Positions 27,667 to 35,869 of a stretch of DNA of 64,000 nucleotides are shown piece after piece. How positions within the stretch are numbered: the first letter of the stretch is position 1; every line of letters begins with the position of its first letter. The stretch spans positions 1 through 64,000 of the forward strand of contig JAUICK010000002.1 in assembly GCA_030427865.1 (NCBI GenBank), read 5' to 3'. Origin of the DNA: Bacteroidia bacterium. GTDB taxonomy: Bacteria > Bacteroidota > Bacteroidia > Flavobacteriales > Flavobacteriaceae. A program made the translations under genes and the position numbers. The notes below the pieces were generated by a model. The model was not told the origin of the DNA and ran no database searches. It saw nothing but the letters and a program-made list of their open reading frames with translations.

Positions 27667-29853
27667 TTAATTTTTAAGTTTTTCTTTAAACATTTCAAAC
27701 CTATTGGTTGTTTTTTTAGGCCAACTGTTATTTGCTGTATTTACATCTGCAGTTTCTAAATCTGGGTCTACAACAAAACTTTTAACCTCTTTAGTGGTTG
27801 TAAAAACTCTAAAAACAGAATTCTCATTTTTCATCCATATTTGAGCAGGAAAAACTTGTTTTTCTTTTGTACCATCTACAAAGTTTAGCTCAACAATTAT
27901 TGGCATAATTAAGCCTCCGGGTTTTTCAAACTCTACTTCATAAATGTAAGCAGGTATTTCTTTACCATTAGCATATTTATCCATTGCTTTTGGGTTTACA
28001 TTTTCTTTTTTATCAGTTATGTACACAATTTCTCCTAAATCTTCGAAATAGCTTTTGTATTTTTCTTTTAAATTCTTTAAACGTTCATTAGGTTTGTCTG
28101 TTAAATAATAAGGCTTTACGCTTTTTATACCAATATCTGTTACATCTGTGGTGTAAAACCATCCTCTCCAAAACCAATCTAAATCCATACCAGAAGCATC
28201 TTCCATAGACCTAAAAAAATCTGCAGGAGTAGGGTGTTTAAACATCCAACGTTTAGAATAAGTTCTAAAAGCATAATCAAATAATTCTGGCCCCATAATG
28301 GTTTGGCGTAGCATGTATAAGCCAGCAGCAGGTTTGGTGTAAGCATTAGGTCCAAATTGTTTTACATAATCTCCTTGAGACATTATTGGAGAAAGGTTGC
28401 TTTGGTCTCCGCGCATATAGCCTACAATGTCTTTTGGTAAATTTCCTGTATCAAAATTTGGGTCGTAATCTAACTCTGCAATTATTTCTACAAAAGAGTT
28501 TAAACCTTCATCCATCCAGGTCCATTGTCTTTCATCAGAGTTAACAATCATTGGAAAAAAATTATGCCCAACTTCATGGGTAATAACATTAATCATTCTT
28601 TTTTTGGTTCTTTCGGAATAAGTTCCATCAGGATTTGGTCTTCCCCAGTTAAAACAAATCATTGGATATTCCATTCCTTGATTTTTGGCGTGAACTGAAA
28701 TTGCTTTTGGATATGGATAATCGAAAGTTAATTTAGAATATTCTTCTAAAGTATTAGCAACAACTCTTGTAGAATGTTCTTCCCAAAGCGGATTACCTTC
28801 TTTAGGGTATAAAGAAACAGCCATTACAGTATTGCCATTTATGTTAACAGCCATTGCATCCCAAATGTATTTTCTTGAAGAAGCAAAAGCAAAATCTCTT
28901 ACATTTTTTGCTTTAAATTTCCAAGTTTTCATTTTTATAGAACGCCCTTTTTCTGCTTTTTCAGTTTCTTTTTGAGTTACAATAAATACTGGATTTTTAA
29001 AAGATTTTCTTGCTTCTTCAAAACGTTTGCGCTGTGTTTTATTTAATACTTCTTTCTCATTTAGTAATTGCCCAGTGGCGTCTAAAATATGATCTGCAGG
29101 TACTGTAATATTTACGTTGTAATCTCCGAACTCTAGAGCCCACTCACTTCTTCCCCAAAATTGCATATTTTGCCATCCTTCTACATTGTTATAAACTGCT
29201 AATCTTGGAAAGAACTGAGCAATGGTATAATTTTTATTACCATCAGGAAAAATTTCAAAACCAGAGCGTCCATTATCTTTTATATAGTTATTAATTTTAT
29301 AATTCCATTTAATTCTAAACTTAAATTTTCCTCCAGCTTTTAGTGGAGTAGGGAGGTTAATTCTCATCATTGTGCGATTAATAAAATGTGATAAGGGTTT
29401 TCCTTCGGTTTCAACAACTTCGATATTAAAACCAAAACCATTTTTTTGCTTTGTAAATTTAGATTTGTATTTTTCTGGCGAAATGTAAGTTGCAGCAACG
29501 CTTGATGATGATTTTGTAAGTGGAGTTTTAGAGTCGTCTGCTCTCATATTTTGATCTAACTGCACCCATAAATACTCTAAATTATCTTTAGAGTTATTAT
29601 GATAAGTAATGGTCTCATCTCCATAGATTTTATCTTCTTTTTCATCTAAACGAATATCCATTACATAATCTACTTTTTGTTGTGTATATTGATGTCCTGG
29701 CGCACCAGATGCAGTTCTTTGATCATTAGGAGTAGGAAGAACGTCTTTTAATTGCCTAAATTTATTCTGATCTGTATGACCTTTTTGTACTTGAGCATTA
29801 ACAGATGTTACTATAAAAACGGTTAAAAATAATAGTTTTTGTATTGTTTTCAT
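27667..29853 (-). CDS. Secreted M1-family zinc metallopeptidase (paralogue 1)
   Basis: This 728-residue protein has a signal peptide (ending SVNAQ at about 21). It begins with an N-terminal beta-domain (VDYVMDIRLDEKEDKIYGDETITYHNNS), followed by a catalytic domain with the zinc site HEVGH (426-430) and Glu449, 18 residues after the second His, as in gluzincins. The exopeptidase motif GAMEN is replaced by GMEYP. The C-terminal part has DASGMDLDWFWRGWFYTTDVTDIG and ends with a beta sandwich. M1 enzymes remove N-terminal amino acids; this secreted Bacteroidota subgroup probably degrades peptides in the periplasm or outside. The neighbour at 29990 is a close paralogue, so the pair looks like a tandem duplication. 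Confidence 0.93.
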   Translation of the reverse strand: MKTIQKLLFLTVFIVTSVNAQVQKGHTDQNKFRQLKDVLPTPNDQRTASGAPGHQYTQQKVDYVMDIRLDEKEDKIYGDETITYHNNSKDNLEYLWVQLDQNMRADDSKTPLTKSSSSVAATYISPEKYKSKFTKQKNGFGFNIEVVETEGKPLSHFINRTMMRINLPTPLKAGGKFKFRIKWNYKINNYIKDNGRSGFEIFPDGNKNYTIAQFFPRLAVYNNVEGWQNMQFWGRSEWALEFGDYNVNITVPADHILDATGQLLNEKEVLNKTQRKRFEEARKSFKNPVFIVTQKETEKAEKGRSIKMKTWKFKAKNVRDFAFASSRKYIWDAMAVNINGNTVMAVSLYPKEGNPLWEEHSTRVVANTLEEYSKLTFDYPYPKAISVHAKNQGMEYPMICFNWGRPNPDGTYSERTKKRMINVITHEVGHNFFPMIVNSDERQWTWMDEGLNSFVEIIAELDYDPNFDTGNLPKDIVGYMRGDQSNLSPIMSQGDYVKQFGPNAYTKPAAGLYMLRQTIMGPELFDYAFRTYSKRWMFKHPTPADFFRSMEDASGMDLDWFWRGWFYTTDVTDIGIKSVKPYYLTDKPNERLKNLKEKYKSYFEDLGEIVYITDKKENVNPKAMDKYANGKEIPAYIYEVEFEKPGGLIMPIIVELNFVDGTKEKQVFPAQIWMKNENSVFRVFTTTKEVKSFVVDPDLETADVNTANNSWPKKTTNRFEMFKEKLKN

Positions 29854-29942
29854 TTCTGATTTATTTTTATAAATGCGTGCTAAAATAACGATTACCTTTT
29901 TAATTTTTTAAAGTATAAAAATGATTTAACAAAGGTTTATAA

Positions 29943-29971
29943 AAAAAGCGATATCATTTGATATCGCTTTA
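29943..29971 (-). terminator. Rho-independent terminator after M1 paralogue 2
   Basis: AAAGCGATATCA pairs with TGATATCGCTTT around a short TT loop, and the minus strand continues TTTTTTTAT. It lies 19 bp beyond the stop at 29990 and separates the two peptidase genes. Confidence 0.88.
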
Positions 29972-29989
29972 AAGAAGATCTTATTAAAA

Positions 29990-32116
29990 TTAACTTTTAA
30001 CTTTTGCTTTAAATTTCTCGAATTTATTTTTTTCTTGTTTTGGCCAACTGTTATTTGATGTGTCTACATCTGCAGTTTCTTGATAAGGATCTATGGTAAT
30101 CTTAGACAACTCTTTGTTAGAGGAGAATACTTTGGTTACTTCTTTGTCATTATATCTCCAAATTTGTGCAGGATATACTTTTCTTTCACTTGTGCCATCT
30201 TTATATTCAAAATGAACAATAATTGGCATTACCAATCCTCCTGGTTTGTTATAAGTTATTTCGTAATGATATTTAGAATCAGGATTTTTATTACTGCCAA
30301 AACTTAAACCTTTGGTTTTATCTTCTATAAAGTTTACAGTATCTCCATTGTCTTTTGTATAGTACTTTTTTACACCTTTAATACCAATATCTGTAACATC
30401 TGTAGTGTAAAACCATCCTCTCCAAAACCAATCTAAGTCTATACCAGAAGCATCTTCCATTGTTCTAAAGAAGTCTGCAGGAGTGGGGTGTTTAAACATC
30501 CATCTTTGTGAATAAGTTCTAAATGCATGATCAAATAATTCGTGCCCCATTATAGTCTCTCTTAAAATCCATAAAGCAGTAGCGGGTTTTCCGTAAGCGT
30601 TGTTACCAAAGCTATATACATTATCTCCTTTAGACATAATCGGAGCAATTTTAGATTGATCTCCACTCATGTATTTTACAATATTCTTTGGATATCCTCT
30701 TGTAATAGGAAAGTTTTTATCGTAGGCTAATTCAGCTAACATTTCTACATAAGAATTTAAACCCTCATCCATCCAAGTCCACTGTCTTTCATCAGAATTT
30801 ACAATCATGGGGAAAAAATTATGCCCAACTTCGTGTATGGTAACTTTAATCATTCTGTATTTTGTTCTGTCTGAGTAAGTACCATCTGGATTTGGTCTTC
30901 CAGGATTGAAACAAATTTGCGGATATTCCATTCCCATTTGCCCGTCAACAGAAATGGCTTTGTGGTAAGGATAGTCAAAAGTATATTTAGAATATGTTTT
31001 TAGAGTCTGTGCAACTGCTCTTGTAGAGTGGTCTCCGTATAAAGGATTGGCTTCTTTAGAATAGAGAGAATATGCCATTACTGTTTTTCCATTAATATCT
31101 ACTGCCATAGCATCCCAAATAAATTTTCTTGAAGTGGCAAATGCATAGTCTCTTACATTTTTTGCAATAAATTTCCAAGTTTTGGTTTTAGTAGATTTTG
31201 TTTTTTCAAACTCAATAGCTTCATCTTGTGTACGAATAACAATAGGATTGTCAAATGTTTTTCTTGCCTTTGCTAACCTTTTTAGTTCAGTTTTAGACAA
31301 TACTTCTTTTTCGTTTTGTAAAACTCCAGTAGCACCCAACATATGATCTGCTGGTACAGTAATATTTACTTTAAAGTCTCCAAATTCTAGAGCAAATTCG
31401 CTTCTTCCCCAAAACTGGTCATTTTGCCAACCTTCTACATTATCATATACACACATTCTTGGATAGAATTGTGCTATAACATAGTTGTTATTGTTGTCTT
31501 TTTCAAAATGTTCAAAACCAGATCTACCACCTTGTGTTCTATGATTATTAATGTTGTACCACCATTTTATGTTAAAAGAAAAGGTTTTTCCTGCTGCTAA
31601 TGGTTTTGGTAAATTAATACGCATCATTGTCTGATTAATGGTATGAGATAAATTACTTCCATCTATATTGGTAACAGATGTAATATTAAAACCACCATCA
31701 AAACGTTCTTTAGGATAGCTTCTATTAAACCTGTTTTTGCTCATAGATTTACTGATTTTTCCAGAGCTTATATCTGGAGTTTTAGAGTCTTTAGCTCTCA
31801 TGTTTTGGTCTAATTGTACCCATAAATAAGTTAGGTTATCTTTAGAGTTATTGTAATAAGTAATGGTTTCTTTACCAGTAATTCTTTGTTTATTATCATC
31901 TAAGACAATATCCATTTTATAATCAACTTTTTGTTGAGTATAGTTTACTCCTGGAGCGCCAGATGCAGTTCTTTGGCTGTTTGGTGTTGGTAACTCTTGT
32001 TTTAGTTGTCTAAATTTATTAGTGTTAGTATGACCTTGCTTGGTAATGGTTTTTTTTTGTGAAAAAGCTGTAGCACTAATGATGAGAATAGAAAATAATA
32101 TTGAAATTTTTTTCAT
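29990..32116 (-). CDS. Secreted M1-family zinc metallopeptidase (paralogue 2)
   Basis: This 708-residue paralogue of the downstream gene has the same layout. It has a signal peptide (ILIISATAFSQ), the mature start GHTNTNKFRQLKQELPTPNSQRTASGAPG shared almost word for word with paralogue 1, GMEYP (395-399), HEVGH (428-432), Glu451, and the GIDLDWFWRGWFYTTDVTDIG block. Differences concentrate in the segment after the first strands (KSMSKNRFNRSYPKERFDGG) and in the C-terminal sandwich, which points to different substrate specificity after duplication. It lies 63 bp downstream of the DUF6702-like gene and is probably co-transcribed with it. Confidence 0.93.
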   Translation of the reverse strand: MKKISILFSILIISATAFSQKKTITKQGHTNTNKFRQLKQELPTPNSQRTASGAPGVNYTQQKVDYKMDIVLDDNKQRITGKETITYYNNSKDNLTYLWVQLDQNMRAKDSKTPDISSGKISKSMSKNRFNRSYPKERFDGGFNITSVTNIDGSNLSHTINQTMMRINLPKPLAAGKTFSFNIKWWYNINNHRTQGGRSGFEHFEKDNNNNYVIAQFYPRMCVYDNVEGWQNDQFWGRSEFALEFGDFKVNITVPADHMLGATGVLQNEKEVLSKTELKRLAKARKTFDNPIVIRTQDEAIEFEKTKSTKTKTWKFIAKNVRDYAFATSRKFIWDAMAVDINGKTVMAYSLYSKEANPLYGDHSTRAVAQTLKTYSKYTFDYPYHKAISVDGQMGMEYPQICFNPGRPNPDGTYSDRTKYRMIKVTIHEVGHNFFPMIVNSDERQWTWMDEGLNSYVEMLAELAYDKNFPITRGYPKNIVKYMSGDQSKIAPIMSKGDNVYSFGNNAYGKPATALWILRETIMGHELFDHAFRTYSQRWMFKHPTPADFFRTMEDASGIDLDWFWRGWFYTTDVTDIGIKGVKKYYTKDNGDTVNFIEDKTKGLSFGSNKNPDSKYHYEITYNKPGGLVMPIIVHFEYKDGTSERKVYPAQIWRYNDKEVTKVFSSNKELSKITIDPYQETADVDTSNNSWPKQEKNKFEKFKAKVKS

Positions 32117-32179
32117 TATGTGAAATGATTAGTTAAACTTGTCGAAATTAAGAATAAGTGTATGAAAAAGTTAAAAAAG

Positions 32180-32677
32180 TTAAAATTTTAACAAACCTTT
32201 ATCACTTTTAGCAGTTAGCAAAATACTCTTGTGTTTTTTATTTACCTTAATTTTAATTAAGTTTTGTTGGTCAGGAAAATGTTTCATTAAAATTTTATTT
32301 TTTATTTCTAAAGATTTTAAGTCTTTAACATTTTCAATTTCTAAATAAAAATAGACCAAATCTCCATCATATTCTTTTCCGATGTAATGAAACGTTTTAG
32401 CTAAATCATCAATTTTAAAATGTAATTTTTCTTTTAAATATTTTATAAAATAGTTGTCGTTATTTTTTAACTCTTTTTTTGTAGTAAGTTGTAAATCAAT
32501 ATTATAATCTTTATTTAACGCAGTTTCTATATCATCCATAAAAACATTGATAATAATTTGTACAGATTTAGATTTATTGCTGTATTCTATTTGAGTTAAG
32601 CTTAAATAATATTTGTGCGTGGAGAAAGATAATAAAGGTATTATTAATAAAAGAAAAAATATTTTTTTAAAATTCAT
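32180..32677 (-). CDS. DUF6702-like secreted protein
   Basis: This 165-residue protein has a signal peptide (LLLIIPLLSFS) and the start THKYYLSLTQIEYSNKSKSVQIIINVFMDDIETALNKDY, which is the look of the flavobacterial DUF6702 family. The body alternates strands and helices (LHFKIDDL, YIGKEYDGDLVYFYLEIENV) and ends in an HKSILLTAKSDKGLLKF strand. Function is unknown. The family is often found beside M1 peptidase genes, as here, so a role in peptide processing or as a periplasmic partner is possible. Confidence 0.8.
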   Translation of the reverse strand: MNFKKIFFLLLIIPLLSFSTHKYYLSLTQIEYSNKSKSVQIIINVFMDDIETALNKDYNIDLQLTTKKELKNNDNYFIKYLKEKLHFKIDDLAKTFHYIGKEYDGDLVYFYLEIENVKDLKSLEIKNKILMKHFPDQQNLIKIKVNKKHKSILLTAKSDKGLLKF

Positions 32678-32706
32678 AAAAAAGCAAAAACAATTATTGA
32701 GCCAAA

Positions 32707-33510
32707 TTACTCTTTTTTTATGATTTTTAAATAAGTAACGCTTTCTGTTTTTAATATTTTTATGAGTTCTAAGTGTCTGTTTTGTTTATGAAGCTTTTCT
32801 ATGCCTAAAGGGTTGCAATATTCTAAAAAATGAAAATAATTTTCTATGGGAATTTTTAATTTTTCAAAGAAGAATTTTTCTCCCAACTCAGCCATAATTT
32901 TATAGGGAAACGCTTTTTTCTGAGCCAATTCTCTTCTTAAAGACCATAAACGTTCTGAATATTTAAATGGTATTATTGCAGATGTGCCTGCTCCAACAAA
33001 CGCCAAATTAGGGTCTGTTCTAACAATATGTGGTCTAACTCTTTGGTCTATATAATCGTCTGCTTCAACTATTTTCATATTTACATTAGAAAAATCCATA
33101 GTTTCTCTAAGTATAGAATCTTTTCTATTAGTTGGTACTTCTTTTATGTCTAAACCCAATCTACCAGTTAGTTGATGTCTCTTTAAATCGAACTCATCTA
33201 ATACATAAGTGTTTGATTTTAAGGTGGTTTTAAATAATTTATTTGTAATAATTTTTTTAGTGATAATAACTTTACTTGTAATGTGTTGTATGGATGATAT
33301 TTGTAAAGAATCGCCAACAGAAACAAATATTCTAAAATTTCCGTTATCGGAAGAAAAAGTTCCTTGATTGTTGTTTAGATTTATAATATGTGCATTTTTT
33401 ACAACACCAACTGAGTCTAATACAATTCCGGAAATTAAATTTTTTCTTTCTTGACTTAAGACGCTAATTGTAAATATAATAGAGTAGAATAGTAGTAGTT
33501 TTTTTATCAT
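32707..33510 (-). CDS. Secreted carboxypeptidase-regulatory-like domain protein (copy 2)
   Basis: This 267-residue protein has a signal peptide (LLLFYSIIFTISVLSQ). A carboxypeptidase D regulatory-like/beta-sandwich domain spans about 22-110 (NLISGIVLDSVGVVKNAHIINLNNNQGTFSSDNGNFRIF, then a hydrophobic strand and ITKKIITNKLFK). A helical C-terminal part (about 150-267) has RLWSLRRELAQKKAFPYKI and IEKLHKQNRHLELIKIL. There is no barrel, so it is not a TonB receptor although it shares the N-domain. It lies 8 bp downstream of a paralogue. Function is unknown. Confidence 0.85.
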   Translation of the reverse strand: MIKKLLLFYSIIFTISVLSQERKNLISGIVLDSVGVVKNAHIINLNNNQGTFSSDNGNFRIFVSVGDSLQISSIQHITSKVIITKKIITNKLFKTTLKSNTYVLDEFDLKRHQLTGRLGLDIKEVPTNRKDSILRETMDFSNVNMKIVEADDYIDQRVRPHIVRTDPNLAFVGAGTSAIIPFKYSERLWSLRRELAQKKAFPYKIMAELGEKFFFEKLKIPIENYFHFLEYCNPLGIEKLHKQNRHLELIKILKTESVTYLKIIKKE

Positions 33511-33518
33511 TCAGTAAA

Positions 33519-34301
33519 TTATTGTTTGGTTAATGGTTTGTGTTCGTATATAATTTTATGCGGATAAAATTTACTTTCTTCAATTAAAAGTTGTAAGAGT
33601 TTTATTTTACTATCATTCTTAAAAATACCGATAATATTTTTATCTACACAATCGTTTAAAAACGGATTGATGTATTCTTTTTTTATTTTTAAGTGAGTTA
33701 TAAAAAAATCATCTGTTAATTGCTTTCTAATTTTTTCGAGTTGTGTGTCTTCTGATACCATTTTTTTATAAAACTTTTCTCTTTTATTTTTTCCATTAAT
33801 ACTGTTTATCAAATTATCTAAACTAATAATTCCTCCAGACCTAAATTTAATAATAGCCTTATCTTTTTGAACGGTAGTGTTAGCAAAAGGCAGGTTTAAG
33901 GTTTTTGCATTTACTTTAGGCCCATTATATTTTGTTATTTCTGGATCTTTATAAAAAATACTTTGTTGCTTTTTTAGCGTAAACTCTTGAAGTACAATAG
34001 TTTTTTCGTCTAAATGAATAATAAGATTTTTCTCTGTAATTATTTTTTTCGTTACTACTATTGTTTTACTTTTTAAATTTAAGTGCGAATAAAGTAAGCT
34101 GTCTCCCAATTGTACAGTTAGCTCAAAAAGACCTTTATCATTAGTTATTGTACCATTTTGTGTTTGTAGATTTAAAATATGTACATCTACAATAGGTATA
34201 TTCTTTATCAAAATTTTTCCAGAAATTGGCGTTCTTTTTTCTTGCCCAAAGATTGAGTGTTTGAGTAGCACTAAAATTAAGAAGACAAAAAGTTTTTTCA
34301 T
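33519..34301 (-). CDS. Secreted carboxypeptidase-regulatory-like domain protein (copy 1)
   Basis: This 260-residue paralogue of the next gene has a signal peptide (FLILVLLKHSIFGQ) and a regulatory-like domain with PISGKILIKNIPIVDVHILNLQTQNGTITNDKGLFELTV and VVTKKIITEKNLIIHLDEK. The C-terminal region is helical (LRSGG..LDNLINSINGKNKREKFYKKM). The two copies share the order of strands and the VTKKIIT motif but are diverged elsewhere, so the duplication is old. It is the first gene of the minus-strand run 34301 to 32180, and possibly on to the M1 peptidases. Confidence 0.85.
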   Translation of the reverse strand: MKKLFVFLILVLLKHSIFGQEKRTPISGKILIKNIPIVDVHILNLQTQNGTITNDKGLFELTVQLGDSLLYSHLNLKSKTIVVTKKIITEKNLIIHLDEKTIVLQEFTLKKQQSIFYKDPEITKYNGPKVNAKTLNLPFANTTVQKDKAIIKFRSGGIISLDNLINSINGKNKREKFYKKMVSEDTQLEKIRKQLTDDFFITHLKIKKEYINPFLNDCVDKNIIGIFKNDSKIKLLQLLIEESKFYPHKIIYEHKPLTKQ

Positions 34302-34367
34302 CTCTACAAAGAAAGTAGAAGAGCTTCTTAAAAGTCTATTAAGAGAATTGTAAACTTGTGTTAAATA

Positions 34368-34504
34368 AAAGAAGCTGTCTGAAAAGTATTAGTATTTGTC
34401 ATTTCGACTGTAATGGAGAAATCTTATTTATTGAAAATCAATTATATAGATTTTTCGCCTCCGCTCAAAATGACAGTTAAATCAACTTTTCAGACAGCTT
34501 CTTT
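34368..34504. repeat. Intergenic inverted-repeat element (MITE/REP-like), copy A
   Basis: Terminal arms AAAGAAGCTGTCTGAAAAG (34368-34386) and CTTTTCAGACAGCTTCTTT (34486-34504) are perfect 19-bp inverted repeats. Inside are a second, imperfect pair, TGTCATTTCGACTG and CCGCTCAAAATGACA, and GAGAAATCT with AGATTTTTC. The 137-bp element has no coding capacity and can fold into one long cruciform. The inner TGTCATTTCGA block is the type of repeat widely scattered in flavobacterial genomes. A diverged second copy lies at 52040-52179. Confidence 0.85.
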
Positions 34505-34523
34505 ATTCTGTTTATAGGTAGTA

Positions 34524-35054
34524 CTACTTTTCTAAGGTTAAAAACATTTCTCCAGAAACAGAAACATTTGCACCATTTATAGACTCTGTTTCGTTTATTG
34601 TTAATTGTAACTTAATTCTATTGCCAGTAAATTCAATAACATCTGCAATACCTGTTAAATTAGAACTGTCTGTAATAGAGATTGTGTTTCCACTTAAATT
34701 CCAAGTACCAGAATCAAAACCATCTACAGAATGCACCTCAATTTCTTGAGTATTATCAGGTTGACCTAATATTGATGTTGTAGTAACCGAAGTATATTTT
34801 CCTTTAACAGCAACTATATTTGGATTTTTAGAAAAGGTGTAAGTAAAATCAAAATCTTTACCATATCCAGTAGTTTTTGAAGTTAGAGCAATACCTTGAA
34901 AATTTCCTGTAGTTGTTATGTCAAGAGTTTGAGCAGTTACATTCCACTCTCCAACTAAGTCTTCATTTGTAATATTGATATCTGAATTGTCATTAGATTC
35001 GCAGGCCGTTAAAAAAGCAACAATTGTAATTAATAATAAAATTTTCGTTTTCAT
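34524..35054 (-). CDS. Lipocalin-like lipoprotein of unknown function
   Basis: This protein of about 176 residues has a lipoprotein signal (MKTKILLLITIVAFLTAC, lipobox LTAC), an acidic stretch ESNDNSDINITNEDL, then LVGEWNVTAQTLDITTTGNFQG. The GEWxV start after a lipobox and the following run of antiparallel strands are typical of lipocalin-like domains (DUF5004/lipocalin_4 type) in Bacteroidota. I place the start at 35054 rather than the longer frame from 35078, because a -7 promoter element at 35080-35087 puts the start of transcription at about 35075. The ligand is unknown. Confidence 0.8.
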   Translation of the reverse strand: MKTKILLLITIVAFLTACESNDNSDINITNEDLVGEWNVTAQTLDITTTGNFQGIALTSKTTGYGKDFDFTYTFSKNPNIVAVKGKYTSVTTTSILGQPDNTQEIEVHSVDGFDSGTWNLSGNTISITDSSNLTGIADVIEFTGNRIKLQLTINETESINGANVSVSGEMFLTLEK

Positions 35055-35079
35055 GATACTTATTTTTTTGGTTATCATA

Positions 35080-35087
35080 CAAATTTA
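35080..35087 (-). promoter_or_regulatory. -7 promoter element of the lipocalin-like lipoprotein gene
   Basis: TAAATTTG on the minus strand. It faces the pepE promoter element at 35111-35118, so the two genes are divergently transcribed from a compact region. Confidence 0.55.
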
Positions 35088-35110
35088 AACAATATTTATT
35101 TATAAAAATG

Positions 35111-35118
35111 TAAATTTG
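35111..35118 (+). promoter_or_regulatory. -7 promoter element of pepE
   Basis: TAAATTTG lies 4 nt before the ATG at 35123, which predicts a leaderless transcript. If the third-codon ATG at 35132 is used instead, the leader would be about 9 nt. Confidence 0.55.
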
Positions 35119-35122
35119 ATAT

Positions 35123-35824
35123 ATGAAAAAAATGATTATAGCCAGTACTTCTACAGTTTATGGAAGTGGGTATTTAGAATATTTATTACCGGTTTTAAGA
35201 GTACATTTTAAAGATGTTAAAAAGATTCTTTTTATACCTTATGCAAGACCAGGAGGCATCTCTTATGATGAGTATACAGCAATAGCTAAAAAAGGTTTTT
35301 CTAACATTTTTATTGATGTAATTGGGCTTCATGAATTTAAAAACCCAGTAGAAGCCATTTTAAATGCTGATGGTATTTTTGTTGGTGGAGGAAATACTTT
35401 TGAATTGGTGAATAGACTTTATAAGAATAATGTACTAAAGGCTTTAAAAGGCAAAATAGAAGAAGGTGCTCCGTATTTAGGTACAAGCGCAGGTAGCAAT
35501 ATTTGTGGTGTTAGCATGATGAATACTAATGATATGCCTATTGTTTACCCACCAAGTTTTAAAACTATGGCATGTATTCCTTTTAACATTAATGCACATT
35601 ATTTAGACCCTATTAAAGGTTCTACTCATATGGGAGAAACTAGAGAAACTAGAATTAAAGAGTATCATGTTTTTAATGATACCGCTGTTTTAGGTTTGCG
35701 AGAAGGTAGTTGGCTAGAAGTTTTGGCTGATAAAATTTATTTAAGAGGCAACCACACTGCAAGATTATTTCAGCAGAATAAAAAGCCGATTGAAATAGAA
35801 AGTGGAGTAGAGGTTGTTGTTTAG
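35123..35824 (+). CDS. pepE: Dipeptidase E (peptidase family S51)
   Basis: PepE hydrolyses Asp-Xaa dipeptides in the cytoplasm. The 233-residue protein has the flavodoxin-like core with the nucleophile elbow GTSAGSNICG (Ser in GTSAGS), FVGGGNTFELVNRLYKN, FNINAHYLDP (catalytic His) and GETRETRIKEYH. All residues of the Ser-His-Asp/Glu type triad seem present, and the length matches E. coli PepE (229). It is monocistronic. In a strain with secreted M1 peptidases it would complete use of imported small peptides. Confidence 0.95.
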   Translation: MKKMIIASTSTVYGSGYLEYLLPVLRVHFKDVKKILFIPYARPGGISYDEYTAIAKKGFSNIFIDVIGLHEFKNPVEAILNADGIFVGGGNTFELVNRLYKNNVLKALKGKIEEGAPYLGTSAGSNICGVSMMNTNDMPIVYPPSFKTMACIPFNINAHYLDPIKGSTHMGETRETRIKEYHVFNDTAVLGLREGSWLEVLADKIYLRGNHTARLFQQNKKPIEIESGVEVVV

Positions 35825-35869
35825 AAATTATAAATTGTTTTTTTACAATTTTACCAACAATCTATCAAA

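Noticed and set aside
34302..34523. Possible small coding gene between the regulatory-domain protein and the lipocalin-like lipoprotein
   Set aside because: The stretch is occupied by the inverted-repeat element, with stops in all frames.
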